In this document: positions 1-6,607 of the stretch, in pieces
How the letters are laid out: every line of letters starts with the position of its first letter
Position numbering within the stretch: position 1 is the first letter of the stretch
Assembly (NCBI GenBank): GCA_016710645.1
Contig: JADJVI010000012.1
Location: 1 to 18,718, forward strand
Source: Actinomycetales bacterium
GTDB lineage: Bacteria > Actinomycetota > Actinomycetes > Actinomycetales > Dermatophilaceae
Reading direction: 5' to 3'
Length of the DNA stretch: 18,718 nt
Position numbers and translations under genes: made by a program
The notes under the pieces: model-generated
What the model saw: only the letters and a program-made list of their open reading frames with translations
Told to the model about the DNA's origin: nothing
Database searches by the model: none

Positions 1-592
1 TGATGATCTGCACCCAGGTGGTGCCCTTCATGCCACCGATGAGCACGTAGATGATCATCAGCGCGCCGACGACGGCGATAACGATGCTCTGGCCGGTGCG
101 GTCGGTGATGCCGAGCAGCAGGGCCACCAGGCCACCGGCGCCGGCCATCTGGGCCAGCAGGTAGAAGGCCGACACGGCGAGCGTGTTGATGGCAGCGGCG
201 GTGCGGACCGGACGCTGCCGGAGCCGGAAGGACAGCACGTCGGCCATGGTGAACTTGCCGGTGTTACGCAGCAGCTCGGCGACGAGCAGCAGGGCGACGA
301 GCCAGGCGACGAGGAAGCCGATCGAGTAGAGGAAGCCGTCGTAGCCGTTGACCGCGATGGCGCCGGCGATCCCAAGGAAGGACGCAGCCGAGAGGTAGTC
401 ACCGGTGATGGCGATGCCGTTCTGGCGTCCGGAGAACGCGCGGCCACCGGCGTAGTAGTCGGCTGCCGAGGTGTTCTGCTTGGACACCCGGATGACGATC
501 CCGAGGGTGACCAGGACGAAGATGCTGAAGATCGCGATGTTCAGCGTCGTGTTGCCGACCTGGGTCGCGGCCGGAATGACAAGGGCGTTCAC
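1..592 (-). CDS. actP: ActP/MctC-like cation:monocarboxylate symporter, N-terminal part
   Basis: Partial gene: it starts with GTG at 592 and runs off the left edge, giving about 197 uninterrupted residues. The protein is a sodium:solute symporter (SSS) family member of the acetate/monocarboxylate branch, which imports acetate, propionate or pyruvate through the inner membrane. Seen: an extracytoplasmic N-terminus (NALVIPAATQ), a first helix, then the family-typical stretches SAADYYAGGRAFSG, NGIAITGDYLSAASFLGIAG and FTMADVLSFRLR, followed by more hydrophobic helices. The GTG overlaps the stop of the upstream DUF485 gene by four bases (GTGA), which supports this start and implies translational coupling. 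DUF485 + ActP pairs are standard, for example MctB-MctC of Corynebacterium glutamicum. Family confident; exact substrate inferred. Confidence 0.9.
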   Translation of the reverse strand, partial: MNALVIPAATQVGNTTLNIAIFSIFVLVTLGIVIRVSKQNTSAADYYAGGRAFSGRQNGIAITGDYLSAASFLGIAGAIAVNGYDGFLYSIGFLVAWLVALLLVAELLRNTGKFTMADVLSFRLRQRPVRTAAAINTLAVSAFYLLAQMAGAGGLVALLLGITDRTGQSIVIAVVGALMIIYVLIGGMKGTTWVQII

Positions 593-931
593 TGCAGGGT
601 CCCCGCTCCATGTGCTCGGCCAGCTTCTCGGCGGCCGGGTCGAGTTCACGGTCTGCCCAGCGGGCGTAGTACATCGTGATGGCGAACGTCGTGACGAACT
701 GCAACAGGCCCAGGATGAGGCCGACGGTGATGTTGCCGACGACGTGCTGGCTCATGAAGTCGGTCGCGTAGGTCGCGAGGATGACGTAGAGGAAGTACCA
801 GGCGAGGAACGCGCCGGTCATCGGGAAGACGAAGCCGCGGAACTTCTTGCGAAGGGCCGCGAACTCCCTGCGAGTTCTGTACCGAGATATCTCGCGGCAC
901 GCTCCTCGCTGATGTCGTTGGGACCGCTCAA
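589..931 (-). pseudogene. DUF485 (MctB-like) membrane protein, frameshifted at three places
   Basis: DUF485 proteins are small two-helix membrane partners of ActP-type symporters. The start is TTG at 931 with GGAGG five bases upstream. Read in pieces it gives MSGPNDISEERAARY, then VQNSQ, then EFAALRKKFRGFVFPMTG and two helices (FLAWYFLYVILATYA and ITVGLILGLLQFVTTFAITMYYARWADREL), then a tail that should stop at 589-591 overlapping the symporter GTG. Three single-base changes restore one ORF of about 113 residues: one extra base near 882 (C/G pair), one extra near 866-868, and one missing in the C run at 601-604. All three sit in short G/C runs. This is either sequencing error or real decay; the protein identity is clear either way. 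Confidence 0.8.
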
Positions 932-1162
932 GGGGACCTCCAGTGGGACGGGACTACGGATCGTCTCCGCAGTGGCGTGGGTCACAGACTGGGGCTGATG
1001 GCGCGAGCCGCCAGAGGCACGCGCCGGATGGGAAGGGGTGCTGCCTGAAGGGTCAACCGGCTGCGCCGAACGGTCACGGCATACGCCCAACGGTCGCGCC
1101 TCGCGCGAGTCCGTCGGGACCGCGCGCCGCAGGCACGCGCCTCGGGCGAGAGTCGGGACGAT
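932..1162. other. Intergenic region ahead of the DUF485-actP pair
   Basis: 231 bases between the end of one symporter gene and the start of the DUF485 gene, so it should carry the DUF485-actP promoter, reading leftward. A TTGACC that could be a -35 box lies on the minus strand at 1051-1056, but I see no convincing -10 box at the right distance. A TGTGA half-site resembling a CRP/GlxR box is present near 983-987 on the minus strand, without a good second half. One copy of the GTATGCCG octamer lies at 1077-1084. Nothing codes here. Confidence 0.35.
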
Positions 1163-2706
1163 TCAGGCGTCGGTATGCCGTCCGGCCACCTCCTCGGGCG
1201 CGTGCAGGCGCACGAGGATGCGGGCGGCGTTCTTGGGGACCGAGCCCGGGGTGGCCAGCGAGACGATGACCGTGGTGGCGAAGGCGATCGGCATACTCCA
1301 GGCGGCCGGCTGAGCCAGCAGCGTGCCGATCCACCCGCGGTCGCCGCTGCCGCCCCACCCAGCGACCGTGGCGACGGTGGCGCCGATGGCCAACGCGCCG
1401 CCGACGGCCAGGCCCGCCAGCGCGCCGGTGACCGAGAGCCGGCGCCACCACACGCCGAGCACGAGGACTGGCGACAGCGTCGAGGCCGCGACGGCGAAGG
1501 CCATCCCCACGGTGTCGGCGAGGGTGACCTGGCCCCAGAACCACGACGCGGCATACGGGACGAGGATGGCGACGGCGGAGGCGAGCCGGAAGCTGTGGGT
1601 GCGCGGCAGGTCGCCGCCACTGCGCCGGTTGAGTCGGCCGGAGAAGAGGTCCTGGTCGATGACTCCGGCGACCGAGACGGTGAGCCCGCTGGCCGTCGAG
1701 AGGAAGGCCGCGAACGCGCCGCCGGCGAGGATCGCGGAGAGCAGGTCACCGAGGGTGCCGGGGACCATCGCGCTGGGCAGCAGCAGGACGATGCTGTCGG
1801 CCCGAGTGCCCGGGGGCAGGGCCGGGAGGTAGATGCGGGCGAGCATCGCGATGATCGGCGGGAAGACGTAGAAGAGGCCGATGAGACCGATGACGATGAC
1901 CGTCGTGCGCCGGGCCGCCCGGCCGTCGGGGTTGGTGTAGAAGCGGACGAGCACGTGCGGCAGGCCCATCGTGCCGAAGCACAGGGCGAGCAGGGTCGAG
2001 TAGGTGGCGTAGACCGGGTGTTCGCGGGCGGCATACCCCGCGCCGGGGCCGTTGAAGGGCCGTTGGGGGAGGTGACACTGGGGAGGGGTTGGCCGTCGCG
2101 GAGCCAGAGCCACAGCAGCACGAAGGACGGGACGGCGATGGCGACGAGCTTGATCCAGTACTGCATGGCCTGCACCAGCGTGATCGAGCGCATGCCGCCC
2201 GCCGCGACGCTGGCCAGCACGACGACTGCGACCACGAGGCTGCCGATCGCCGGGTGGGCGCCGGTGACCGTTTGCAGGGCCAGGCCCGCGCCCTGGAACT
2301 GCGGGAGCAGGTAGAGCCAGCCGATCGCGATGACCAGCAGAGAGGAGATGCTGCGGATCCGTCGCGATTGCAGTCGGGCTTCGGCGAAATCGGGGATCGT
2401 GTAGGCCCCTGAGCGACGCAGTGGGGCGGCGACGAGGACGAGCAGGACGAGATAGCCCAGGGTGTAACCGACCGGCAGCCACAGCATGTCGGTGCCGAGC
2501 GAGTAGACGATGCCGGCGACGCCGAGGAAGGACGCGGCAGACAGGTATTCGCCGCTGATGGCCGATGCGTTCCAACCCGCGGTGACGGTGCGCCCGGCGA
2601 CGTAGAAGTCGCTCGTCGTGCGGGACAGCCGCAGCCCGAGGGCGCCCACCGCGACGGTGACGACGCAAACCAGGGTGATGGCCAGCAGGCCCCAGCTAGA
2701 GGTCAT
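1163..2706 (-). pseudogene. SSS-family (ActP-like) symporter, one apparent frameshift
   Basis: A second sodium:solute symporter, full length apart from one frame change. The first part from ATG 2706 reads MTSSWGLLAITLVCVV, TTSDFYVAGRTVTAGWNASAISGEYLSAASFLG, a run of helices, and GGMRSITLVQAMQYWIKLVA. The second part resumes in another frame with EHPVYATYSTLLALCFGTMGLPHVLVRFYTNPDGRAARR and ends at TGA 1163 with VAGRHTDA. Both halves are strongly family-like, so the break, between about 2050 and 2075, is a single missing base, most easily in the GGG at 2057-2059 or the G run at 2064-2068. Corrected length is about 514 residues, normal for ActP relatives. The cytosolic tail is short. The small membrane protein gene upstream ends 19 bases before this start. 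Confidence 0.85.
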
Positions 2707-2725
2707 CGGCTGCTCGTGTGGCTGC

Positions 2726-3112
2726 TCATTGTTGGCGGTTCATCAGGTCGGTGAAGTCGCGCTCGATGCGCTCGGACTGGCGCACGTGCAGCCGCGCGGC
2801 GGCATACACAACGGGGTAGACGACCACCCCGACGACGACCCAGCTCAGGGGCACCGGACCTACGCTGGCCCGCGCGACCGCAGGGTTGAGCAGGAAGAGC
2901 GCCGGGAGCGCGAAGAGGAGGCCACCGACGCCAAGCAGCACGGCCAACGCCAGGCGCAACTGGGCGCGCAGCAGGGCGGTCAGGTAGACCTCGCCGAGAC
3001 CGGTCTGTTCGGTGAGTTCGACTGCGTCAGAACGCCGTTCGCCGCGGCGGCGCGCATCGCGTCGGGGCGAGGTGATCCGCACTCGCTTGGGGGGCGGGGT
3101 CGGGTCTGCCAT
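2726..3112 (-). CDS. Small two-helix membrane protein, likely symporter accessory subunit
   Basis: 128 residues. Layout: a basic, Pro/Arg-rich N-terminus (1-30); an amphipathic stretch ELTEQTGLGEVYLTALLRAQ; helix 1 LALAVLLGVGGLLFALPALFLL; an extracytoplasmic loop; helix 2 PLSWVVVGVVVYPVVYAAARL; and a charged tail ending HVRQSERIERDFTDLMNRQQ. The plan (two helices, C-terminal charged helix) and the place directly ahead of an SSS symporter match the DUF485/DUF4212-type accessory proteins. I do not see the classic DUF485 motif that the other small gene in this window has, so the family is uncertain. There is no good Shine-Dalgarno sequence before the ATG at 3112. It is probably transcribed with the symporter. 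The role as transporter partner is inferred from size, topology and position. Confidence 0.75.
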   Translation of the reverse strand: MADPTPPPKRVRITSPRRDARRRGERRSDAVELTEQTGLGEVYLTALLRAQLRLALAVLLGVGGLLFALPALFLLNPAVARASVGPVPLSWVVVGVVVYPVVYAAARLHVRQSERIERDFTDLMNRQQ

Positions 3113-3126
3113 GGCGTCGGTGGCTG

Positions 3127-3155
3127 GGTGTCGGTGTCGGTGACTGGTGTCGGTG
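3127..3155. repeat. Three direct copies of GGTGTCGGTG ahead of the symporter operon
   Basis: GGTGTCGGTG begins at 3127, 3133 (overlapping) and 3146; a related GTCGGTGG lies at 3117. They fill the 67-base gap between the response-regulator gene and the small membrane protein gene, where a regulator of the symporter genes would bind. LytTR regulators often use short direct repeats. The link is inferred; the local sequence is low in complexity. Confidence 0.35.
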
Positions 3156-3179
3156 GTGTTGGGTGGCCGACGCGCCGGG

Positions 3180-3965
3180 TCAGGCGCCCGTGGGACGGTT
3201 GGCGGATCGGATCAGCCGGTCGCGCAAAGCGCGGGTATGCCGTCGGCTCACCTCGAGCTCGATGTCCTCGCCGAGCCGCACCTTGCAGCGCCCGCCCTGC
3301 ACCGTGACAGCCGTGATCTGGGCGGTCGAGACGAGAGTCGAGCGGTGGATGCGCACGAATCCGCTGTCCCCCCACCGTTCTTCGAGGGCGTTGAGCGAGA
3401 TGCGCACGAGATGCGAACCCTTGGCGGTGTGCAGCCTCGCGTAGTCACCCTGGGCCTGGGCATAGATGATCTGGCTGCGCTGGACGAACGTCGTCACGCC
3501 GCCCAACTCGACCGGGATGGTCTCGTCACCAGGCTGGTCAGGGCTAGTGGGCTTGGCCGGCAGCGGCTTGGGTTCGGCGCGCTGGGCGACCACCCGGCGG
3601 ACTGCTTCGGAAAGCCGTTCGGCCCGAACAGGTTTCATGACGTAGTCGGTCGCCTGCAGCTCGAAGGCCGCCACCGCATGCTCGTCGTATGCCGTGACGA
3701 ACACGACCTGGGGCGGGTCGGCGAACTTCGCCAGGACCCGGGCGAGCGAGAGCCCGTCGAGGTCGGGCATTGAGATGTCGGTGAAGATGACGTCGATGGC
3801 GTGGGTGTCCAGCGCCTTGAGCGCCTCGGTGCCGCTGGACGCCGTGTGGATCTCGCCGATGCGCTCGTCCTGCCCCAGCAGGTAGGCCAACTCGGACAGC
3901 GTCGGCGCCTCGTCGTCGACGAGCAGCGCTCGCAACGGCGTGAGGGGCTCCGGCGCCGTAGTCAT
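3180..3965 (-). CDS. LytTR-family response regulator
   Basis: 261 residues from ATG 3965. The receiver domain (about 11-130) has the acidic pair D17-D18, phospho-acceptor D63 in VIFTDISMPDLDG, switch T91 in VVFVTAYDEHAV and K111 in DYVMKP. A linker rich in Pro and Ala follows. A LytTR DNA-binding domain covers about 155-255: ELGGVTTFVQRSQIIYAQAQGDYARLHT, FVRIHRSTLVSTAQI, LEVSRRHTRALRDRL. Every receiver key residue is present, so it should accept phosphate from the kinase encoded 31 bases upstream. Such LytS/LytTR pairs next to carboxylate transporters recall E. coli BtsSR, which senses pyruvate and drives the BtsT symporter. I infer that this one controls the downstream symporter genes. Confidence 0.93.
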   Translation of the reverse strand: MTTAPEPLTPLRALLVDDEAPTLSELAYLLGQDERIGEIHTASSGTEALKALDTHAIDVIFTDISMPDLDGLSLARVLAKFADPPQVVFVTAYDEHAVAAFELQATDYVMKPVRAERLSEAVRRVVAQRAEPKPLPAKPTSPDQPGDETIPVELGGVTTFVQRSQIIYAQAQGDYARLHTAKGSHLVRISLNALEERWGDSGFVRIHRSTLVSTAQITAVTVQGGRCKVRLGEDIELEVSRRHTRALRDRLIRSANRPTGA

Positions 3966-3996
3966 GCCGGACAGGATAGGCGCCGCGGGCCCGATG

Positions 3997-5181
3997 TCAG
4001 GGCAGGACGCCGGGAGCGAACTTCGGGACGCGGAACGACACGCGCGTGCCGGCACCCGGGGCAGTCTCCACCACGAGCCCGTACTCGTCGCCATAGGCCT
4101 GCCGCAGCCGGGCGTCGACATTGCCCAATCCGACACTGTCCCGGCCGCTTTCGCCGGCAAGCACGGCACGGATCGTGTCGGGATCGCTGCCGCTGCCGTC
4201 GTCCTCGATGGTGATCTCGGCATGCGCGCCGACATCTGCGGCGTGGATGCTCACGTGACCGACGCCGGCCTTGCCCTCGATGCCGTGGCGTACGGCGTTC
4301 TCGACCAGCGGTTGGATCGCGAGGAACGGCACCGACACGCTGAGCACCTCTGGCGCAATGGTCAGTTGCACCAGGAGCCGGTCCCCGAAGCGGGCCTTCT
4401 CCAGCGCCAGATAGCGCTCGATGTTCTGCAGTTCGTCGCGCAGCGGGGTGAAGGCGCCGCCCCGCCGGAACGCATAACGGGTGAAATCGGCGAATTCCAG
4501 CAACAGCTCTCGCGCCCGATCCGGATCAGTGCGGACGAATGACGCAATAGCCGCCAGGCAGTTGTAGATGAAGTGCGGGCTGATCTGTGCTCGCAGAGCC
4601 CGCAATTCAGCTTCCATGACCCGCGTCCGTTGCCGGCCGAGTTCGGCCAGCTCGATCTGGGTCGAGATCCAGCGGGCCAGTTCCTCGGTCGCCCGCACCA
4701 GCCCAGCCGAGGTCGAGCGGCCGTATGCCGCGAGGACGGCGACGACGTGGTCGTCGGCCACGATCGGCGCGAAAATGCCTGACCTGATCGGGCAGTCCGG
4801 GTCGCCGCACGTGATCTCGCGATCGGTCAGCACGAGGGTGCGTCCCGAGGTTAATACCGGCTGCGCATGTCGAGGTACGTCACCGCGATGGTGGGTGCCC
4901 GCGCCGTCCCACGCCAGCGTGCCGCCGGTGTCGCTGATCGCAACGGCCTCCGAGCCGAGCATCGAGCGCAGGTGTCTGGTCGCCCGCGACGCGCCCTCGG
5001 GGGTGAGCCCGTCCCGCAACGAGCGGGTCGCCAAGGACACGGTGTGCAGGGTCTGATAGGTGGCGCGGTCCACCGGCGACACGAACCGCCGTCGCCGCAC
5101 CAGCCGGCCGACGACGATCGCTAACGCCAAGACGGCCGCAATGATCAGGGCCAGCTGCGGTGTGGACAGCGGGGTGGACAC
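3997..5181 (-). CDS. LytS-type sensor histidine kinase with one helix and a GAF-like domain
   Basis: 394 residues from GTG 5181, the most upstream plausible start (no strong ribosome site). There is one membrane helix at about 9-26 (QLALIIAAVLALAIVVGRLV), then a GAF-like sensor region about 40-180 containing ITCGDPDCPIRSGIFAPI with C125 and C130, then a His_kinase dimerisation motif (LRAQISPHFIYNCLAAI; H203 is the likely phosphorylated residue). The ATPase domain has N295 in PLVENAVRHG, a G box EDDGSGSD (326-333) and GLGNVDARLRQAYG (351-364). It lacks the five-helix 5TM-LYT sensor of classical LytS/BtsS. Its gene is followed 31 bases later by the LytTR regulator gene. The cytosolic GAF-like domain suggests an internal signal, possibly a carboxylate or redox state. 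Signal unknown. Confidence 0.92.
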   Translation of the reverse strand: MSTPLSTPQLALIIAAVLALAIVVGRLVRRRRFVSPVDRATYQTLHTVSLATRSLRDGLTPEGASRATRHLRSMLGSEAVAISDTGGTLAWDGAGTHHRGDVPRHAQPVLTSGRTLVLTDREITCGDPDCPIRSGIFAPIVADDHVVAVLAAYGRSTSAGLVRATEELARWISTQIELAELGRQRTRVMEAELRALRAQISPHFIYNCLAAIASFVRTDPDRARELLLEFADFTRYAFRRGGAFTPLRDELQNIERYLALEKARFGDRLLVQLTIAPEVLSVSVPFLAIQPLVENAVRHGIEGKAGVGHVSIHAADVGAHAEITIEDDGSGSDPDTIRAVLAGESGRDSVGLGNVDARLRQAYGDEYGLVVETAPGAGTRVSFRVPKFAPGVLP

Positions 5182-5274
5182 GGCGACACTGTATGCCGTG
5201 CCCGTCCAGTGCCCCTGTGGTCGCGGCTGGCCACGGGACCGGAGCCCAGCGGTCGGTGACCATCCCCGCTCGCG

Positions 5275-5352
5275 AGGTGGGCGGACGGCATACCCACGGG
5301 ATGTGGGCGGACGGCATACCCACGGGAGGTGGGCGGACGGCATACCCTCCTT
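5275..5352. repeat. Three tandem 26-bp repeats carrying the GTATGCCG octamer
   Basis: Units 5275-5300, 5301-5326 and 5327-5352. Each contains GTGGGCGGACGGCATACCC; units 1 and 2 then share ACGGG, while unit 3 diverges in its last seven bases (TCCTT end). They lie between the divergent kinase and Fic-like genes, ending two bases before the GTG of the latter. The 26-bp period is about two and a half helical turns. Each unit holds one copy of the dispersed octamer CGGCATAC. The function could be a regulator array or simple repeat growth. Confidence 0.85.
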
Positions 5353-5354
5353 GG

Positions 5355-6200
5355 GTGTCTGATCCTCACCCCGTGCTGGCCCTGCTCGACCTCCCCGGCG
5401 TGCGCGAGGGCGTCGATCGCGCCCGCGAGGCGACCACCGCACTGCGTTGGCACGAGGCACTGCGGCGGCGGGTGCCCGAAGCCTCGGCCGAGTCGCGCAT
5501 CCGTGGCGCCCGTGCGAGCGCCGCGCTCGACGGGGCCGAGTTGCCGGTCGATCTGGTCCGCGACCTTGTGCGCGGGGCTCGGTCCTGGCCCGAGCATCCG
5601 GACCCGGTCGAGGCAGTGGTACGAGGAGCGGTGCAGGCCAGCGCCGAGACCGAGCACCTGCGCCCGGTGCTCATTGCGTCGCCTGCGCAGGCGCTGGCGC
5701 GACTGCACGTGGCTGCGGCCGCGGGACTGCTGCCGGCAGCGCAGGTAGGGCGGCCGCGGATGGTGGGGGAGGACGCGCGGGAGTTCATGGACCTCGGTGC
5801 CGCGCCGGACGCCGACGTCGTGCAGCAGCGGCTGGCCGGGGTGGCCGATCTCGTCCGGGAGGCGGGCCGGCTGCCGGTGCCGCTAGTCGCCGCGCTGGTC
5901 CACGCCGAGATCGCCGTGGTGCGGCCGTTCGTGCTCGGCAACGGCCTCGTGGCGCGTTCGCTCGAGCGGCTCGTGGTGCAGGCCGCCGGGCTCGACCCGA
6001 CCGGCGTAGCCGTGCCCGAGGTCGGCTATCTGGATGGCGGGACCACGGCATACCTGGGGGCTCTGGCGGCCTATGCGACGGGCACTCGGGAGGGTGTCGC
6101 GCTGTGGTTGCGGCACAGCGCCGAGGCATCGGTGCGAGCGGCGGCAGAGGGCGGACGGATCGCCGACGCGGTGCGAGTGGGTCGGCTGGGCGGCCACTGA
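5355..6200 (+). CDS. Fic-fold protein with degenerate active-site loop
   Basis: 281 residues from GTG 5355 (in frame, just after the tandem repeats; no ribosome site is visible because the repeats occupy its place). The protein is mostly helical. The segment AALVHAEIAVVRPFVLGNGLVARSLERL (179-206) aligns with the Fic motif HxFx(D/E)GNGRxxR. Here the catalytic His is Arg190, the acidic residue is Leu194 and the next Arg is Leu198; only F192, G195-N196-G197 and R201 remain. An early ASAALDG (54-60) resembles the (S/T)xxxE(G/N) inhibitory motif of Fic proteins, with Asp for Glu. AMP-transfer activity therefore looks unlikely. Homologues are often found near the ssd/tad cluster and get vague names such as oxidoreductase. 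Fold assignment is moderately sure, function unknown. Confidence 0.7.
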   Translation: MSDPHPVLALLDLPGVREGVDRAREATTALRWHEALRRRVPEASAESRIRGARASAALDGAELPVDLVRDLVRGARSWPEHPDPVEAVVRGAVQASAETEHLRPVLIASPAQALARLHVAAAAGLLPAAQVGRPRMVGEDAREFMDLGAAPDADVVQQRLAGVADLVREAGRLPVPLVAALVHAEIAVVRPFVLGNGLVARSLERLVVQAAGLDPTGVAVPEVGYLDGGTTAYLGALAAYATGTREGVALWLRHSAEASVRAAAEGGRIADAVRVGRLGGH

Positions 6201-6363
6201 CGGACCTGACTCGGGCGATGCGGGGGGCGGTCGTCTCGCGGGATGAGCGAGCGGCTCACGAATTTCTCACGGTTGTCCACCGGAGCCTGTCCGTTTTCAT
6301 GCACTTGGCGGTAATACGTGCTTAAAGAGATTGCCAAGAGCGTGAAGACACCGCCGGGAAAGT
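6201..6363. other. AT-richer noncoding stretch ahead of the 6C RNA
   Basis: No gene here. GC drops clearly between about 6255 and 6345. A near-match to the actinobacterial DnaA box (TTGTCCACC) is at 6273-6281. A 6-bp inverted repeat, CTTGGC (6304-6309) and GCCAAG (6333-6338), encloses the most AT-rich part (GTAATACGTGCTTAAAGAG). It could hold regulator sites for the RNA or an unannotated promoter. Confidence 0.35.
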
Positions 6364-6392
6364 TTGCGTTGCGGTGCGTCAGGCGTGACAAT
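6364..6392 (+). promoter_or_regulatory. Candidate promoter of the 6C RNA
   Basis: TTGCGT at 6364-6369 and GACAAT at 6387-6392 are separated by exactly 17 bases, a sigma-70-type layout. A start seven to eight bases later (about 6399-6400) would give an RNA of about 93 nt ending at the second hairpin, close to the reported length of the M. tuberculosis 6C RNA (B11). The match to the -10 consensus is only fair. Confidence 0.45.
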
Positions 6393-6399
6393 GGCAGTG

Positions 6400-6492
6400 C
6401 TCCCCTTCGGGGTTGAGCGGTTGCGCACTGGCCCCTCCCCCCCGGTGCCAGCGCGCCAGACGGCCCCCGTTGCCCCCCCGACGGGGGCCGTC
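6400..6492 (+). ncRNA. 6C small RNA
   Basis: Two adjacent hairpins each expose seven C's in the loop, the defining feature of the actinobacterial 6C RNA. Hairpin 1: arms 6423-6435 and 6444-6456 (two mismatches), loop TCCCCCCC at 6436-6443. Hairpin 2: a perfect 12-bp stem 6459-6470 with 6481-6492, loop TGCCCCCCCG at 6471-6480; it may also end transcription, though no T run follows. A further C(TTCG)G tetraloop hairpin lies at 6403-6412. Position agrees: 6C RNAs are typically found beside ssd/pilus-assembly genes, and in M. tuberculosis the RNA lies next to Rv3660c on the same strand. In mycobacteria the C-rich loops pair with G-rich mRNA sites. The 5' end is estimated from the promoter spacing. 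Confidence 0.88.
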
Positions 6493-6517
6493 GCATGTCC
6501 GGGCAGCGGTCATCCGG

Positions 6518-6526
6518 TTGTCCACA
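6518..6526 (+). promoter_or_regulatory. DnaA box match (TTGTCCACA)
   Basis: Exact match to the actinobacterial DnaA-box consensus, 26 bases past the 6C RNA and 82 bases ahead of the ssd-like gene. A one-mismatch copy lies at 6273-6281. By base composition an exact match is expected about 0.04 times in this window. No dnaA, dnaN or AT-rich unwinding element accompanies it, so it is not an origin; DnaA-linked control of the RNA or ssd is possible. Confidence 0.4.
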
Positions 6527-6539
6527 TCCGGCGGACGCA

Positions 6540-6556
6540 CGTCCCACCGTCCACAG
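6540..6556 (+). repeat. 17-bp direct repeat, copy 1 (upstream of ssd-like gene)
   Basis: CGTCCCACCGTCCACAG, identical to 11864-11880 upstream of the pilin gene, same orientation. It lies 51 bases before the ssd-like start. One chance 17-base repeat in a GC-rich window of this size is not very rare, so the paired promoter-side location is the main reason to note it. Confidence 0.45.
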
Positions 6557-6607
6557 GGTGACTTCTTGGCCGCTGCGGACGCGGTGTCGAGGTCGCACCG
6601 TGAGGTC

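Noticed and set aside
1175..2314. 379-residue open frame on the plus strand
   Set aside because: Opposite the frameshifted symporter gene, highly charged low-complexity sequence; the minus strand carries the real family motifs.
5275..5352. CRISPR-like array
   Set aside because: The three 26-bp units are directly adjacent, without spacers, and no cas genes are present.
6273..6526. Replication origin
   Set aside because: Only one exact and one near DnaA box, no dnaA/dnaN neighbours and no clear unwinding element.
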